From Spirodela intermedia (Eukaryota; Streptophyta; Magnoliopsida; Alismatales; Araceae): 64,000 bases of DNA. Below the pieces are notes generated by a model. That model was not told the origin of the DNA. It saw only the letters and a list, made by a program, of their open reading frames with translations, and ran no database searches. The stretch's first letter is position 1, and every line of letters starts with the position of its first letter. Below are positions 26,401 to 36,839 of the stretch, piece by piece. The stretch is taken from contig LR746270.1 of NCBI GenBank assembly GCA_902729315.2, positions 2,722,501-2,786,500 on the forward strand, in the 5' to 3' direction. The translations under genes were made by a program, and so were the position numbers.

Positions 26401-26689
26401 TTTTTATCATAATAAACTTACAAAAAAATCAGAAAAACATAAAAGTTCCAAAAATTGCTTAAATTTCAGAATAAAACCCCAAAAATTACAAAAAAATCAC
26501 AAAAAATCTCAACTCATTTCATAATTCTAAATATTAATGTTTCTATTCAACCATCATAACTCACTATTCTTTTATTTTCAAAGAATATCAATAGATCAAT
26601 GTAAGTACATAAAACTTTATTTTTCTGAAAACTATATCAATATATGTATTTTTTTAATAAAACCTAAACACAAATAAAAATTGACATCT

Positions 26690-27880
26690 TAACCATATAA
26701 TTTAGGGTATTATTATAGACCTAATATCTTTATTAGCACCAACATAATCTGCATTAGAGTAGCCCCCACATATTAAAATGCTTGTGGTTCTAGAAATAAA
26801 GACCATTTCATAAGGATGATTATATATATCTCAATACTCGGCAAACATGAACCTAATCTACCTCCTTTGTATGTTGCATAAATTAACTCAATTGTCTAAT
26901 TGTAACTGCAATGCTATGTCTAATAATGGTCAAATATAATAATTTTCTAATAAATTGATAATGTAAAAATTCTTTCACTACCATAGTAGCATCTTGATCA
27001 CTACCACTAAGTAAAATATGAGCATTATATACTATCAAAATCACATACCTAGATAAACAATGTAGTGTAAAAAGTGAATGATCAATTAAGATTGTGTAAG
27101 ACAAAATTATTATATTGCTCTATTAAATCTATCAAATTAAGTACAAGCACTTTACTTCAAACCATATATAACCTTGTTAAGTTTGCAAACTTTTGACCGC
27201 TCACCTTTAGTAATAAAACTGGTGGGTTGTGTCATATAAGCTTTATCAAATAAGTCCTCATGTAAAAATGTATTTTTAATATCAAACCTAAAAATTGTCC
27301 AATGATAGTTGACATAAGATATGGATAAAATTAAGGTGACTAGTAGGAGCAAATGTCTCAAAATAATCCACACCATATATGTGTATGTAAAGTTTTTGGC
27401 CACCAACTGAGCTTTGTGTCTTTTAATAAAAAAATTTAGAAGATATTTGAGGGTAAACACTCATCTACACCCCTACAAGTAATGCCTTTGGGGGTAGGTC
27501 TATAAGATCTCATGCTTGGCTAAAAATGAGAGCTGACATCTCATCCTTTGTCGCAACTTTCGAAAAGGGATGTTGTAATGCCTCAATATGATCACAGGAA
27601 ATCTAGTGACTATTAACAAAAAATAAAAATTATTAAGTGAATATAAGAAGATATCCAAAGGTCATAATATGAGAAGATAGATGATCTTGAGCACAAGACC
27701 AATATCCTTTACAAGAGACAAGAATTACGTAAATCAATATCATGAGGAGGCTTGGGAGAAGATACTTTAGACCAATCTCTATCAAATGAAGCATGCCGTG
27801 GTGGAGTAATAAGAGGGTCAATAGTGGTGAGAGTCAACAATCTTAGACAATGATGAATTCAATTGACAAATAAGTGGGAT
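26690..27880 (-). mobile_element. Decayed Ty1/copia retrotransposon, pol region
   Basis: Translated on the minus strand with many stops and frameshifts, the sequence follows copia Pol order. From high to low coordinates: a linker before the reverse transcriptase near 27470-27590, RT segments at 27152-27460 (FDIKNTFLHEDL, then KVCKLNKVIYGLK), a later RT segment at 26883-27104 (LIVYNAHILLSGSDQ), and an RNase H trace near 26700-26800 (GYSNADYVGANKD). The canonical YVDD active-site motif is degraded. No gag, intact integrase or paired LTRs could be delimited. This is an old, inactive copy. Confidence 0.85.
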
Positions 27881-28039
27881 TGAAGTGGGATTGAAGTGGT
27901 AGGTAGAGGAGACGGCATATGTACAGGAACCTGACTTGTAATAGTTATTTAGAATTCACATTTTTTGTTTTATTACTTTTTACACAACAAAAATATTTAA
28001 ATTACAAAGTATATTATTATGAGCTTATATCCATGGACG

Positions 28040-28440
28040 TCCCACAGGCGCGTTCATGTCTGTGGTCGTCCCCGCTGCCGTGAGAGACCGGCTCTTCCCC
28101 ACGTTAGACGAGTTCATCGGGTCCCGCCTCTGCAGCTGGGGGGGGAGGCAGCAGCGCCGCTATGGACGTCCAGGAGAAGGCCAGGAGAAGGCCATAGGGG
28201 TCAGTTTGGAGACGAAGCTTGATCCCTCCGCCGCCATTCGGTGAGAGATTTTTGACCTGCGGCGTGTTTTTCGTCTGCAGATGATCTTCTCCTCAGCGCT
28301 CAAGCTGATCTCCGGGATTGAGACTGGTGAAACGGCGGCGGAGCTCCAGGCGGAGTTCTTCAAGCTCGTTCGGGGGAACGCTCTGTCTCTCCGTCGATCT
28401 CCCCGGCAGCGCCTACCGCTGCGGACTTCAGGCAAGCTGT
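28040..28440 (+). pseudogene. Cytochrome P450 fragment (CYP85-clan-like), two broken exons
   Basis: Two neighbouring exon-like pieces match the helix C to F region of CYP85-clan P450s (the clan of brassinosteroid and related hydroxylases). The first, about 28050-28195, contains VRDRLFPTLDEFIGSRLCSW and, in another frame, MDVQEKA. The second begins after a good acceptor (cgtctgcag at about 28272-28280) with MIFSSALKLISGIETGE and LQAEFFKLVRG. It then needs a one-base frame change to continue as LSVDLPGSAYRCGLQ. The intron position after QEKA is usual for the clan. The membrane anchor, I-helix, ExxR and heme-binding regions are all absent, so this is a pseudogene fragment. It is much more GC-rich than the AT-rich DNA around it. 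Confidence 0.75.
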
Positions 28441-30179
28441 CATGCAACATTGAAGTATTTATTAAATAAGAAAGATGAAAAGCCACATTTATTAACTTAT
28501 TAGGTGGTAATATAACTCTCAATAATTGCTAATCTTCTATGGGTCACCAATCATTTAATTGAACAGCCGATCATAGACTAGGAAAATTGAATAATTTTTT
28601 TTTAATGTAAATCAATATCTTCTTGTGAATAGTTAACATATTAATAATCATCATAATATGTTCGAGTGCGTAGTTGAAGAGTAGAATATATATGAGATTT
28701 TTTGAATTAAATTCGAAATAGATTTCGACTCAGCTATTTTTCATTTAATTAATCCTAGTAAATAGAGATCATTACTATTAATACTACGTTTAATAGAGAA
28801 TCTTCATTAAAGTTACATTAACCAAGCAAAATAAGAATAAAATTACGAAAAATAGCTAATATTAAGTGTGGTGCACAGCAACTATACAAAGTAAGAACGG
28901 AACATAGTTTGTATAATTGAGATAAAATATGAATGTAAAATTTAAGTGAATTTTCTACATCTATTATTTATTGAAGGGGACAATCTTATCCGTTTATTAT
29001 TAATATGATCATATTCACGTAAACATCAGATAAGAAAAAGCATGGAGCATGTGGATGATGAGCCCATTGGGAGTAATATCGCACATATTTCAAAGTCAAC
29101 GGGATGCATATGTAAAGCCAAATGTGACAGCTGAGTGAATAATGGAGTCATGATTGAGGGACCTTTTCACAATTTAGGGCCATTCATGCGCTTACAATAA
29201 TTTCCATCGGACCTCATTTTCAATTTAATAATTTATCCTGTCTTAGAAGTGCCTTAAATATTTTAATTTTGCTAAAGTCCCAGTAAGTTTTTATAATGGT
29301 ATTGAGGAGAAAGGTGGAACATATAAACAGAATCTTCCGATGCCACCCCCAGAAGAGACCTCGAAAGCGATACGCAGAAGAATAAACAAATAAAAAGTTG
29401 GCCCCTTTTTGTAACTGAATCATTATACAGGGACTAGATTTTAAATCACCCCTCACGCATCTGTCCATGTCAAGGCGTGGTTCTCACGTGAAATTAACAC
29501 GTGGACGAGAGACAGGTCGCCAGCTGCCATAACGAGTACATTCAGTCTCCGAGTCAGATATGGTCCCGGCTATCTCCGTCTCGGGATCTGATGATACCAT
29601 CGTCACCGTCCGATGAAGGCGCCACGTAGGTTTTCCAGATATGGTAAAAGTAACTCTCACCTACTCCCCAGGGCGTTCCGCCACAAAACGACAAGCCCGT
29701 GACTGCGGGACAGAAGTCGCCGTCATAGCGAGATACCCCGGCGCTTTAATGTTTCCCGAGGTGGCTACCGGTACGTGGCTGCTGACCGTTCGTTTCCATG
29801 TCGGTGGCCGCCATCTCGACGTCTCCCGTGGCGGCGTTGAGGCTCCTGTCCATCCGGCAGAGAGAGAAGAGAGAGGAGAGAGTGAGAGATGTCTCTCCTC
29901 GTACGAACAGCCACCTGTTTGGGGGGTAGTACATTTTTGTCTCAGGACCTCGTAATTTTTTTATAATGTTATTACCCTTTTCTTACTGTGGCGGGAAGTA
30001 ATGCACCATTTGATGAATTAGGATGAAATATTTTATAAATTAAATATGAAGAATTTGAATTTAATTTTTATACATAAACAATTGAATAAAAAATATTAAT
30101 AATTTCCCATAAAATGTGCAGGATATAAATGGTTACTTATCTTATGTGAATAATTGGACAATGTCGTTTTTTAAAGGGT
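28441..30179. other. AT-rich intergenic DNA grading into the NF-YA promoter
   Basis: From 28441 to about 29450 the DNA is AT-rich with no coding signal. From 29460 to 29950 it is GC-richer, with ACGT elements and a GA-rich run near 29860-29890. An open frame at 29641-29955 has no recognisable domain and is probably a composition effect of the promoter. Confidence 0.55.
29485..29504. promoter_or_regulatory. Paired ACGT elements (G-box and ABRE-like)
   Basis: CACGTG at 29485-29490 and ACACGTGG at 29497-29504 lie 12 bases apart, roughly 0.7 kb upstream of the GA-rich segment likely to be near the NF-YA transcription start. Paired ACGT cores are typical binding sites of bZIP ABF factors in ABA- and drought-responsive promoters. 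Function here is an inference from the motifs alone. Confidence 0.45.
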
Positions 30180-31173
30180 TTTCATGTAAATAACCACGAG
30201 ACAAGTTAAAGCTACGAGAGAGAGTGGGAGAGAGAGTGAGAGAGAGAGAGAGAGAGGGGAAGAAAGGGGGGGGGGGGGGGGGGGGGGAAGAAGAAACAGA
30301 GTGGGTTCCCTTCAGCTCGGCGGGGATTGGTACGCTCTCTGCCTCGTTCTTGGTCTGGATCTGCTGCGTCTTATAGGAGGCGCCTGATGTGTTTGCAGTC
30401 GGGGATTCGGCGAGTTCCGTTTTGGGTTTTGAGTTATCGTCTGTGGTTTACTGTGGTCTACATCGTCTGTGATTTTGATTGGCTGGTTGTTGAAGTTGGG
30501 GAGAGGGGGATCTCGATTTGGTGGGCTCGTGTGTGAAGGATGAGGAAGGCCGGGCCTCGTGTCTGCAGTTGATGCCTCCATTCTCCTTGTCCCGGTCTTT
30601 TTCTGAGACCTCTTGGTAGCTTGGCGACCGTGTGGACGGTGTTTGAGGGTTCGGTTGGGATGGTGATTCCCCAGGAGGAGAATTTAGGGTTTGAATGGGG
30701 CGATTTAGTGTTTTTTTGGAGAGACGAGGTTTTGTTTCTGCCTCCCTATCCCATCATCCGCGTGGGGACGTCTCCGGTGATCGCTTTGTTTTTTGTTTTT
30801 TTCCTTTTTTTTTGAGTATTTTCGGTTCTTTTGATGATTCCTTATCTCTTTTTTTGTCTCGTCTCGGCTGGTATGATTGAAACCAACTACGCTCGTGAAG
30901 AAATCTAAAAATTCTGATCACGAATACGGTGACCGTTTTTCACGAAAATTCTGAGGATTGTTCTCAGTAGAGAGGGTATCCTGTGCACGAGCACCTTTCC
31001 ACGTTCTACTCGTCTCGCTATTTCACCTTTTTTCAGCTCCTTGCATGTGTCTCTGTTGATCCCTTATCATGTTTCGTCCATCCCCCCAATTTTTTAATTA
31101 TTGTTTTTTAATATTTTTTGGCTAAACAAGGATGCCTCTATTCTGCAGCCCGATCCTTGGAGAAACCAGAAGC
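30180..31173 (+). promoter_or_regulatory. NF-YA promoter end, leader and probable 5' UTR intron
   Basis: The segment starts with (GA)n runs at 30210-30256 and a run of 22 G at 30266-30287. A plausible donor (gattg|gtacgc) lies at about 30327. A good acceptor (tattctgcag) at 31139-31148 precedes the start codon by 25 bases. Long leader introns are usual for plant NF-YA genes. Open frames at 30327-30536 and 30621-30815 then fall inside the intron and are not coding. Confidence 0.5.
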
Positions 31174-33832
31174 ATGCGGCAAGAATCCCTGAATAGAAGC
31201 ACCATGGAGGCTGATGAACATGCCGCACGATCCGCCGCGGTGTGTTCTCAGCCATGGTGGCGTGGCGCTGGGTACGACGCCTCTCCAGGTTTAGGACTCG
31301 ATATTGCATCAAAATCTCCTTCATTGGACGGCCTGGAGGTACGCGAAAAGGGAGGAGGTAGCCAGCCTCAGCAGGGGAGCGGCGTGGGTGAGGCCGAGGG
31401 CCATAGCAAGATAAATCAGGATAGAGCGGCTCAAGAAGGTTTGCTTTCTGTCGTGTGGAGTCAACTCTGTGTCGTGATCGCCCATGAAAGCAATCTCGTC
31501 CTACATACACTACTGAGCTAGTGGGAGCACCTTTTTAGTTCCTTCCATTCCGTCTGGGTTACATAAATTCGTCAGCATTTTTCTTGCTAACCTGTTGAGA
31601 GAAACTTCTTTCATGTGCTTGAGTATTCAGCTTTCAGGATCGGGAGACTATTCTGACTTACCAAACTTGCCGTCTGTTTCTATGATCTGGTTATCTAGTT
31701 GTCCGTTCTTTTCAATGTCTTCTGATGGTAATCTGGGGGAAAACACGCTATTTTGGTTTTCACATGCTCGACAGTGATCTAGAAGTGCTGAAAGGGCAGC
31801 TTCAGGGTTGCCATTGATGTAGGCCTCACAGGTTCTGTGTGCATATACAAATGCTGTGTGATTCATTGATGTCCTCACATGTCATCCCTGTTGCGACTAA
31901 CTTTATACTTATAGTCTCTGAGAATGCCTTCTAGCAACTTATAACTTCTTTGTAGGGCCTGATGGGTACTACGGAAAGGAACAGCATCCTCAGCCAGTTG
32001 CATCCGCTGTGCCTCCTGTTGCAGCTGAATTCCTCGTACCACACGCTCAACTCGAACTTGGTCACTCAATTGTGCGTACTGGTTTCCTTTTAACCATTGC
32101 AGAATGCTTTTTTTTTTTATCAAATATCTTTATCGACTGTATGCATTTCCTAAAGTCTTCCTGCTCATCCTGTCCACCCGTTTTCATTCTCTTCAGGCTT
32201 GTGCACCATATATGTATCCTGAAACGTATTACAACGGGCTGTTGGGTACCTATGGGCCACAACCACTGGTGCGTACATCTTTCCATCTCTGATTGAATCG
32301 ATGAACTCCATTCGGACTGTCTCACATTCATTTTGTTCTAAATTTGTGGGCTTATGCGCTTGTTGGAATATCAACGGCTCACGGATATCTATATTCCCTG
32401 GTTTACTGGGTCGAAGTTAATGTTTTTATTTATTTATAATTCTGTCCGCGCTTGTAGCTCACTTTTGATATCGGTATAAAGGATGATTTAGCAATGGAGA
32501 ATGTTATTGCTTGAAAAATGCGTAATCGAAGCTTCAGTGGCTGATTGTTCTTGGAAACTGGGCAGGTAAATTCCCAGTTGCTCGGAATGCCTCATACTCG
32601 CGTGCTTTTACCTCTGGAAATGGCAGAAGAGCCTGTATATGTGAATGCTAAGCAGTACCATGGGATCCTGAGGCGCAGACAGTCACGTGCAAAGGCTGAG
32701 CTCGAGAACAAGCTGATAAAAGTTAGAAAGGTGAGTTAGATCAAAGAAAAGCTTAAGTCATGCCCTTTTGTTGGTCTTTGATCAAAGCCTTTCATGGAAG
32801 CTTCATCTAGGTAGCTGTATGTCTCTGTGTGCGCGTATTGTTCTCAAATGTGAGGTGTGGTTCTGCTAATGCTCATCCGAAGCATCGTCCCCCTTGCTGG
32901 GCATCATTTTATTTTCAGATTTGAAGCCCTGGGTCTCAGCGGGTGGAAGGAATTTAAACATAAATAAATCTCCAAAACCATCAATGCTGCTACCATACTC
33001 TCTCCATTGTTCTTTTAGACACAGAAAGGATCAAGCCAAGAATGAATTGCCTTCCAAGATAGCAGATAAACCAGGCACTGGACGATCAGAATTCCCCCTA
33101 AACTTCCAAGCATGCCGCCATCAAATGGTGAGGACCCGCTTCGGCGCCTGGTTCACCGCCATGCCACTCCGCTGCTGCCCTGAGCAGTCCCCATCCTCCG
33201 CCCTTTCATCCCCACTCCGCACTTTACAGGAACACAATAATGGCGGTGGGCATTTTTATGGGAAAACTATGTTGGTGACCTTAGTTGCATGGTTCCACAT
33301 TCGGCACAATTCTTTTCGTCATGCCACATGTTTTGATGCATCTTATGCCAAAGGAGAGAAATAAAGAGAGAATGTTCGTCTCTTCGAAAATGTTAAGTCA
33401 AGCATCATTCATAAATCACCTCAATTTTTACAGTTATATGTTTTTATTGTTTCTCCTCAGCCATATCTTCACGAATCACGACACCAGCATGCAATGAGGA
33501 GAGCCAGGGGTTGCGGCGGCCGATTCCTCAACACGAAGAAGGCCGATCCCTCTTGCAAGACTGGTTCAAGCTCAGATCAAGCCCGATCCCCGCCGCAAGC
33601 CTCGGTCTCTGAATCTCTACCTGCCGACTACTCGGGGGACCGAGGGGCGCACGAACTGAAAGCCCACATGGTGCAGGGGATCTGTGATGGCTCATACCAG
33701 TCGCACGCCGGATTCCACTTGTCAGCGTTTCACTCAATCTCGGATGAAAGGGCGGAGGATGGGGACTGCTCAGGGCAGCAGCGGAGTGGCATGGCGGTGA
33801 ACCAGGCGCCGAAGCGGGTCCTCACCATTTGA
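31174..33832 (+). CDS. Nuclear transcription factor Y subunit A (NF-YA)
   Basis: Exons: 31174-31438, 31956-32071, 32197-32268, 32566-32730, 33461-33832, together 329 aa, all GT-AG with frame conserved. The N-terminus has the family's SQPWWRG motif. Exon 4 encodes the NF-YB/NF-YC interaction helix ([20 protein letters not shown]). Exon 5 starts with the CCAAT-binding helix ([17 protein letters not shown], then GGRF). The C-terminus has the family-like QAP-RxLTI ending. NF-YA joins the NF-YB/NF-YC histone-fold dimer in the nucleus and gives the trimer CCAAT-box specificity. Plant members act in drought and ABA responses, nutrient responses and development, and are repressed by miR169; a site lies 68 bases after the stop. 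The oddity is a perfect inverted copy of the exon 5 end inside intron 4. Confidence 0.96.
33002..33211 (-). repeat. Inverted-repeat arm 1: antisense copy of the NF-YA 3' end, in intron 4
   Basis: This 210-bp stretch reads as the exact reverse complement of 33742-33951, with no mismatch found by eye. It therefore carries antisense of the last 30 codons, the stop codon and the first 119 bases of the 3' UTR. Similarity ends abruptly at both borders. It includes aagccaagaatgaattgcct at 33033-33052, a miR169-like sequence. The open frame at 32894-33364 passes through this copy and is not a gene. Confidence 0.92.
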
Positions 33833-33951
33833 TGGCGGCATGCTTGGAAGTTTAGGGGGAATTCTGATCGTCCAGTGCCTGGTTTATCTGCTATCTTGGA
33901 AGGCAATTCATTCTTGGCTTGATCCTTTCTGTGTCTAAAAGAACAATGGAG
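33742..33951 (+). repeat. Inverted-repeat arm 2: NF-YA exon 5 end and proximal 3' UTR
   Basis: This is the partner of the copy at 33002-33211, separated from it by 530 bases that contain the intron 4 acceptor. It covers the NF-YA coding end, whose C-terminus is family-like, and the miR169 site. This arm is therefore the parent and the intron arm the derived copy. The minus-strand open frame at 33730-34008 is a shadow of this repeat. Confidence 0.92.
33901..33920 (+). promoter_or_regulatory. miR169 target site in the NF-YA 3' UTR
   Basis: The sequence aggcaattcattcttggctt is 68 bases past the stop codon. It pairs almost fully with plant miR169 (family core AGCCAAGGAUGACUUGCC), with mismatches of the kind seen at NF-YA sites in other plants. 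Position and sequence both match the known conserved regulation, in which miR169 cleaves NF-YA transcripts. Confidence 0.9.
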
Positions 33952-34880
33952 GGAAAACCCTTCCTGCTCTCTCTCTCTCTCTCTCTCTCTCCTCATCCAT
34001 GTGATCACTGTGGTCTCTGAATTGTGTAAAGAGTAGCTAGCAGTTCGGTGTCAAGGGCTCTGTGGTCGAAGGACTGGAACCGTTTCAGTGGTCTCGTGGG
34101 GGTTTTCTTGGATGAACTCTTAGGCTCCGGATATTTTGGGTTATCTGTCATCATTAGTTTCCCCTGTCTGGCTGGTTGATTGACGCATTTTACCATCGTC
34201 TTGTCAGTAATTTGCAGAACGGCGGACATCTGATTCTCTCTTGCTGGTGGAAGAAGTCTCTTTGGGAATAAATAGCTCATTGCAGGAGACCCAAGATGGA
34301 TTTTCCCCTTGGGGAAATGGAATCCATCAGTTTAGATTTCATATCGGCGGTGGGTTCAGGGATTTGGCTTCCCGTTCGAATCGGTGTTGGTTTGACTGAA
34401 TAGGTGGACTAGAGAGTTGACTTCTGTGGTGTTGTGGGCATTATCTTTCATCAGAGTCAACGCCAGTGCCAGCTTCTTGAAAGCAAAGAAAAAAAAAAAA
34501 AAAAAAAAAACAAAGAATGGTCCTTTTAATGGCTTGCTCTTGTAAGGATTCGAGCGGGACGAATCTCCGACTTTCTTACAGCTGCAACAGGAACTAACCC
34601 TAATCAGAAGAAAGCAAGAACATGGAATTCGCTGAAGATTTTTTCCAAGAAATCTCAATGGATCAAGAGATCCGGAAGTGGGTTTATGCTTTCGGAAACA
34701 GACGAGAGATGGAGAACAGAGATTGCATGATCATTACATACACCATGTGACGAAAGCTTGCAATCTTTGCACAGTTTTACAGAGAGAGAGAGAGAGAGAG
34801 AGAAAGAAAGAGAGATGAGGGAGAAGAGAGAGAAAGTGAGAGAGGGAGGGAGAGAAAGGGCCACCGGCGGCGCCGCCTGT
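33952..34880. other. Convergent 3' flanks of NF-YA and PsbTn
   Basis: The rest of the NF-YA 3' UTR and the PsbTn 3' UTR should lie here. The segment has a (CT)n tract at 33968-33991, an A-run at about 34489-34510 and a GA-rich tract at 34781-34806 just past the PsbTn stop. Open frames at 34005-34280 and 34356-34658 have no recognisable domain. Confidence 0.6.
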
Positions 34881-35210
34881 TTACTTGCGGCAGATGCTGG
34901 CCGTGGGCATCGTCACGCAGATGGGGGCGTACTTCTTCTTGGCCTCCGGGGTCCCCTTCTTGGGCTCGTCGTCGGCCATGGCGGCGTTCTGCGCCGCCCC
35001 AACGGCGCTGACGGCGGCCGCAGCTACGGCTAGAATGGCTGCCCTCCTTCCCCGGGCTCCCTCCGCCTCCGCCGCAGCAGCGCAGCCCTGGGCCTCTGGC
35101 CTCACTGCCTTCACAACCAGTAACCGGCGGCGGCTCGCCGCCGGCGACGACCTCTCGGAGACACCGGCGGCGCCGCCAAAGAAGGACGTGGGCATGGTGA
35201 GGGACGCCAT
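34881..35210 (-). CDS. PSBTN: Photosystem II 5 kDa protein, chloroplast precursor (nuclear PsbTn)
   Basis: A single-exon gene for 109 aa. The N-terminus is a stroma-targeting transit peptide ([13 protein letters not shown], Ser/Arg-rich). An alanine-rich hydrophobic lumen-targeting segment follows ([20 protein letters not shown]), with a likely processing site after AAMA. The mature part is small and acidic-to-basic and ends in [16 protein letters not shown]; the two cysteines are the family signature. PsbTn is an extrinsic lumenal protein of photosystem II found in plants. I start at ATG 35210 because the MASxTM start is conserved; the open frame continues 19 codons upstream without other support. 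The gene is convergent with NF-YA. Confidence 0.93.
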   Translation of the reverse strand: MASLTMPTSFFGGAAGVSERSSPAASRRRLLVVKAVRPEAQGCAAAAEAEGARGRRAAILAVAAAAVSAVGAAQNAAMADDEPKKGTPEAKKKYAPICVTMPTASICRK

Positions 35211-35460
35211 CTCTTCTTCTTTTCCTGGCTCCGCCGGTGACGCGGTCTCTCTCTGTGATATTCTCACGCCGCGGAGGTCCTCTAAACGCTGCCGAGGGCG
35301 TGGGTTTGCATAAGAAGCGGCAGCGGGAGGTCAAGGGATGGGGTCGCCCTTGCGGCGTGGTTGGCCGAGGCCCCGGGGTTATCTTATCCACAAAGGGCGA
35401 CCACCTATGGGAAACTGCCAGGTGGCATCATGGCGGGGCGCCTTATCCACCAGGTACTTT
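35211..35460 (-). promoter_or_regulatory. PsbTn promoter with I-box elements
   Basis: Read on the minus strand, GATAAG I-box cores lie at 35388-35383 and 35447-35442, about 175 and 235 bases upstream of the start codon. A palindrome (tgccaggtggca, 35417-35428) lies between them. I-boxes are common in light-regulated photosynthesis genes, which fits this gene. The TATA box was not resolved. Confidence 0.45.
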
Positions 35461-36839
35461 TGCCAAATGGGAGGACGAGGATTCTCCGATAAACCCGATA
35501 GGAGGAAATGGGTATCGGATCGTCGGCAGTATGTTTCACTGGCTGTCGGAGCCGCCTTGTTCATAAAATGGGAGATGGGAAGTAGTGTCTTGCTTTGTTA
35601 GCTCTCTCTGAAACTCTCTCTCTCCTCCCATATTGTTGAATGTTGGCTATGGGATTGATCGGTGGCGGTAGGTTTTACATATTACTTCATAATATGGGAG
35701 ATGAGAGTAATTGCTCTCTCTCTCTCTCTCTCTCTCTCTCCCCTCCCATATGTATTCCTTGTCCTTAAGACCAAGTTATTGGATGTTGGCTTGGGAACCT
35801 TTCATGTTTGATGTTGTCAAAATGCATAGAACGGTAAACTAATAATTTTACAATAATTAAAAATGATACGCCATTATTTAAATTCCCAATGTGATTTCAA
35901 TATTGATTGCATGATTAGTTGTCTCTTTTTGGTTTCTTAAGAAGGGAGTTGGCTCATGAGTCTACTCATTAAATGAGATTATAGTCTTATACTCAATCGT
36001 GATAAAGAACACTATGGCCATAATAGTATTTTATATTCATAGGATTATATTCTAAAATCTAGACAAATCATTACTCCTTTGGGTTGTATCATCTACAAGT
36101 TTTTTCTCCACTTTGTAATAACTATGTAAACCTACTTAGTATGAGAAATGATTTATCTATCAATATAGGAGTGAGACAACTCACCTTAAGAAAGAAGTTT
36201 AAGACTTTTAATGACCTAAGGAGCAAGTCAACATATCTAATAGGAAAATAATCAAATCACTTTTGGCAATAGAGTTGACTCACTCAACATGAACAAGCCT
36301 CAACATTGAGAAAAATGAATACAAAGGTAAAATGCTAATTTTACATTTCAAAAATATTTGAATATTTACAAAACCCTTAGATATATTAGAAATGCTACAA
36401 TCTAACATTTGAAAACCAATATCTATAGCATTGCCACATTTTAGCAAGTGTTTTTGTGATACCATCTTTGCACCTTGACTTCTTTGATGTCTAGAGCAAG
36501 TAGTAGGATATCTCACTATTAATTAATATTGTGTCTTGACACATTTTTTTCATTTATATAGATGATGAATATAATATATATTATATTATGAAAGTTAATG
36601 TACCAATGAGTTAATATATATTACAATATCACAATATGAGTTCCAATCATGTTAAGTGGGGCCTATCTTTTTGTGTAATTATTGAGGCTGGGCATAATTT
36701 ATCTCCTCTTTTTAGTGGATAACTTTTAATGGCAGTAATGATAAATAAATTTCACAATTAAAAGATAACTATTGAGTCTTGTCATAGGTTTACAACAAGT
36801 CAAAAACTCTTGGTTAATGCAATAGTAATTTTTATGTAG
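35461..36839. other. AT-rich flank entering repeat-rich DNA
   Basis: A (CT)n tract lies at about 35714-35740. The minus-strand frame at 36280-36516 is in the right place for the integrase part of the gypsy relic next door, but I could not recognise motifs with confidence. No cellular gene is visible. Confidence 0.5.

Noticed and set aside
29641-29955. 104-codon open frame upstream of NF-YA
   Set aside because: It lies in a GC-rich promoter segment with ACGT elements and shows no domain.
32894-33364. 156-codon plus-strand open frame in NF-YA intron 4
   Set aside because: It runs through the inverted copy of the NF-YA 3' end, so it is antisense sequence and not a new protein.
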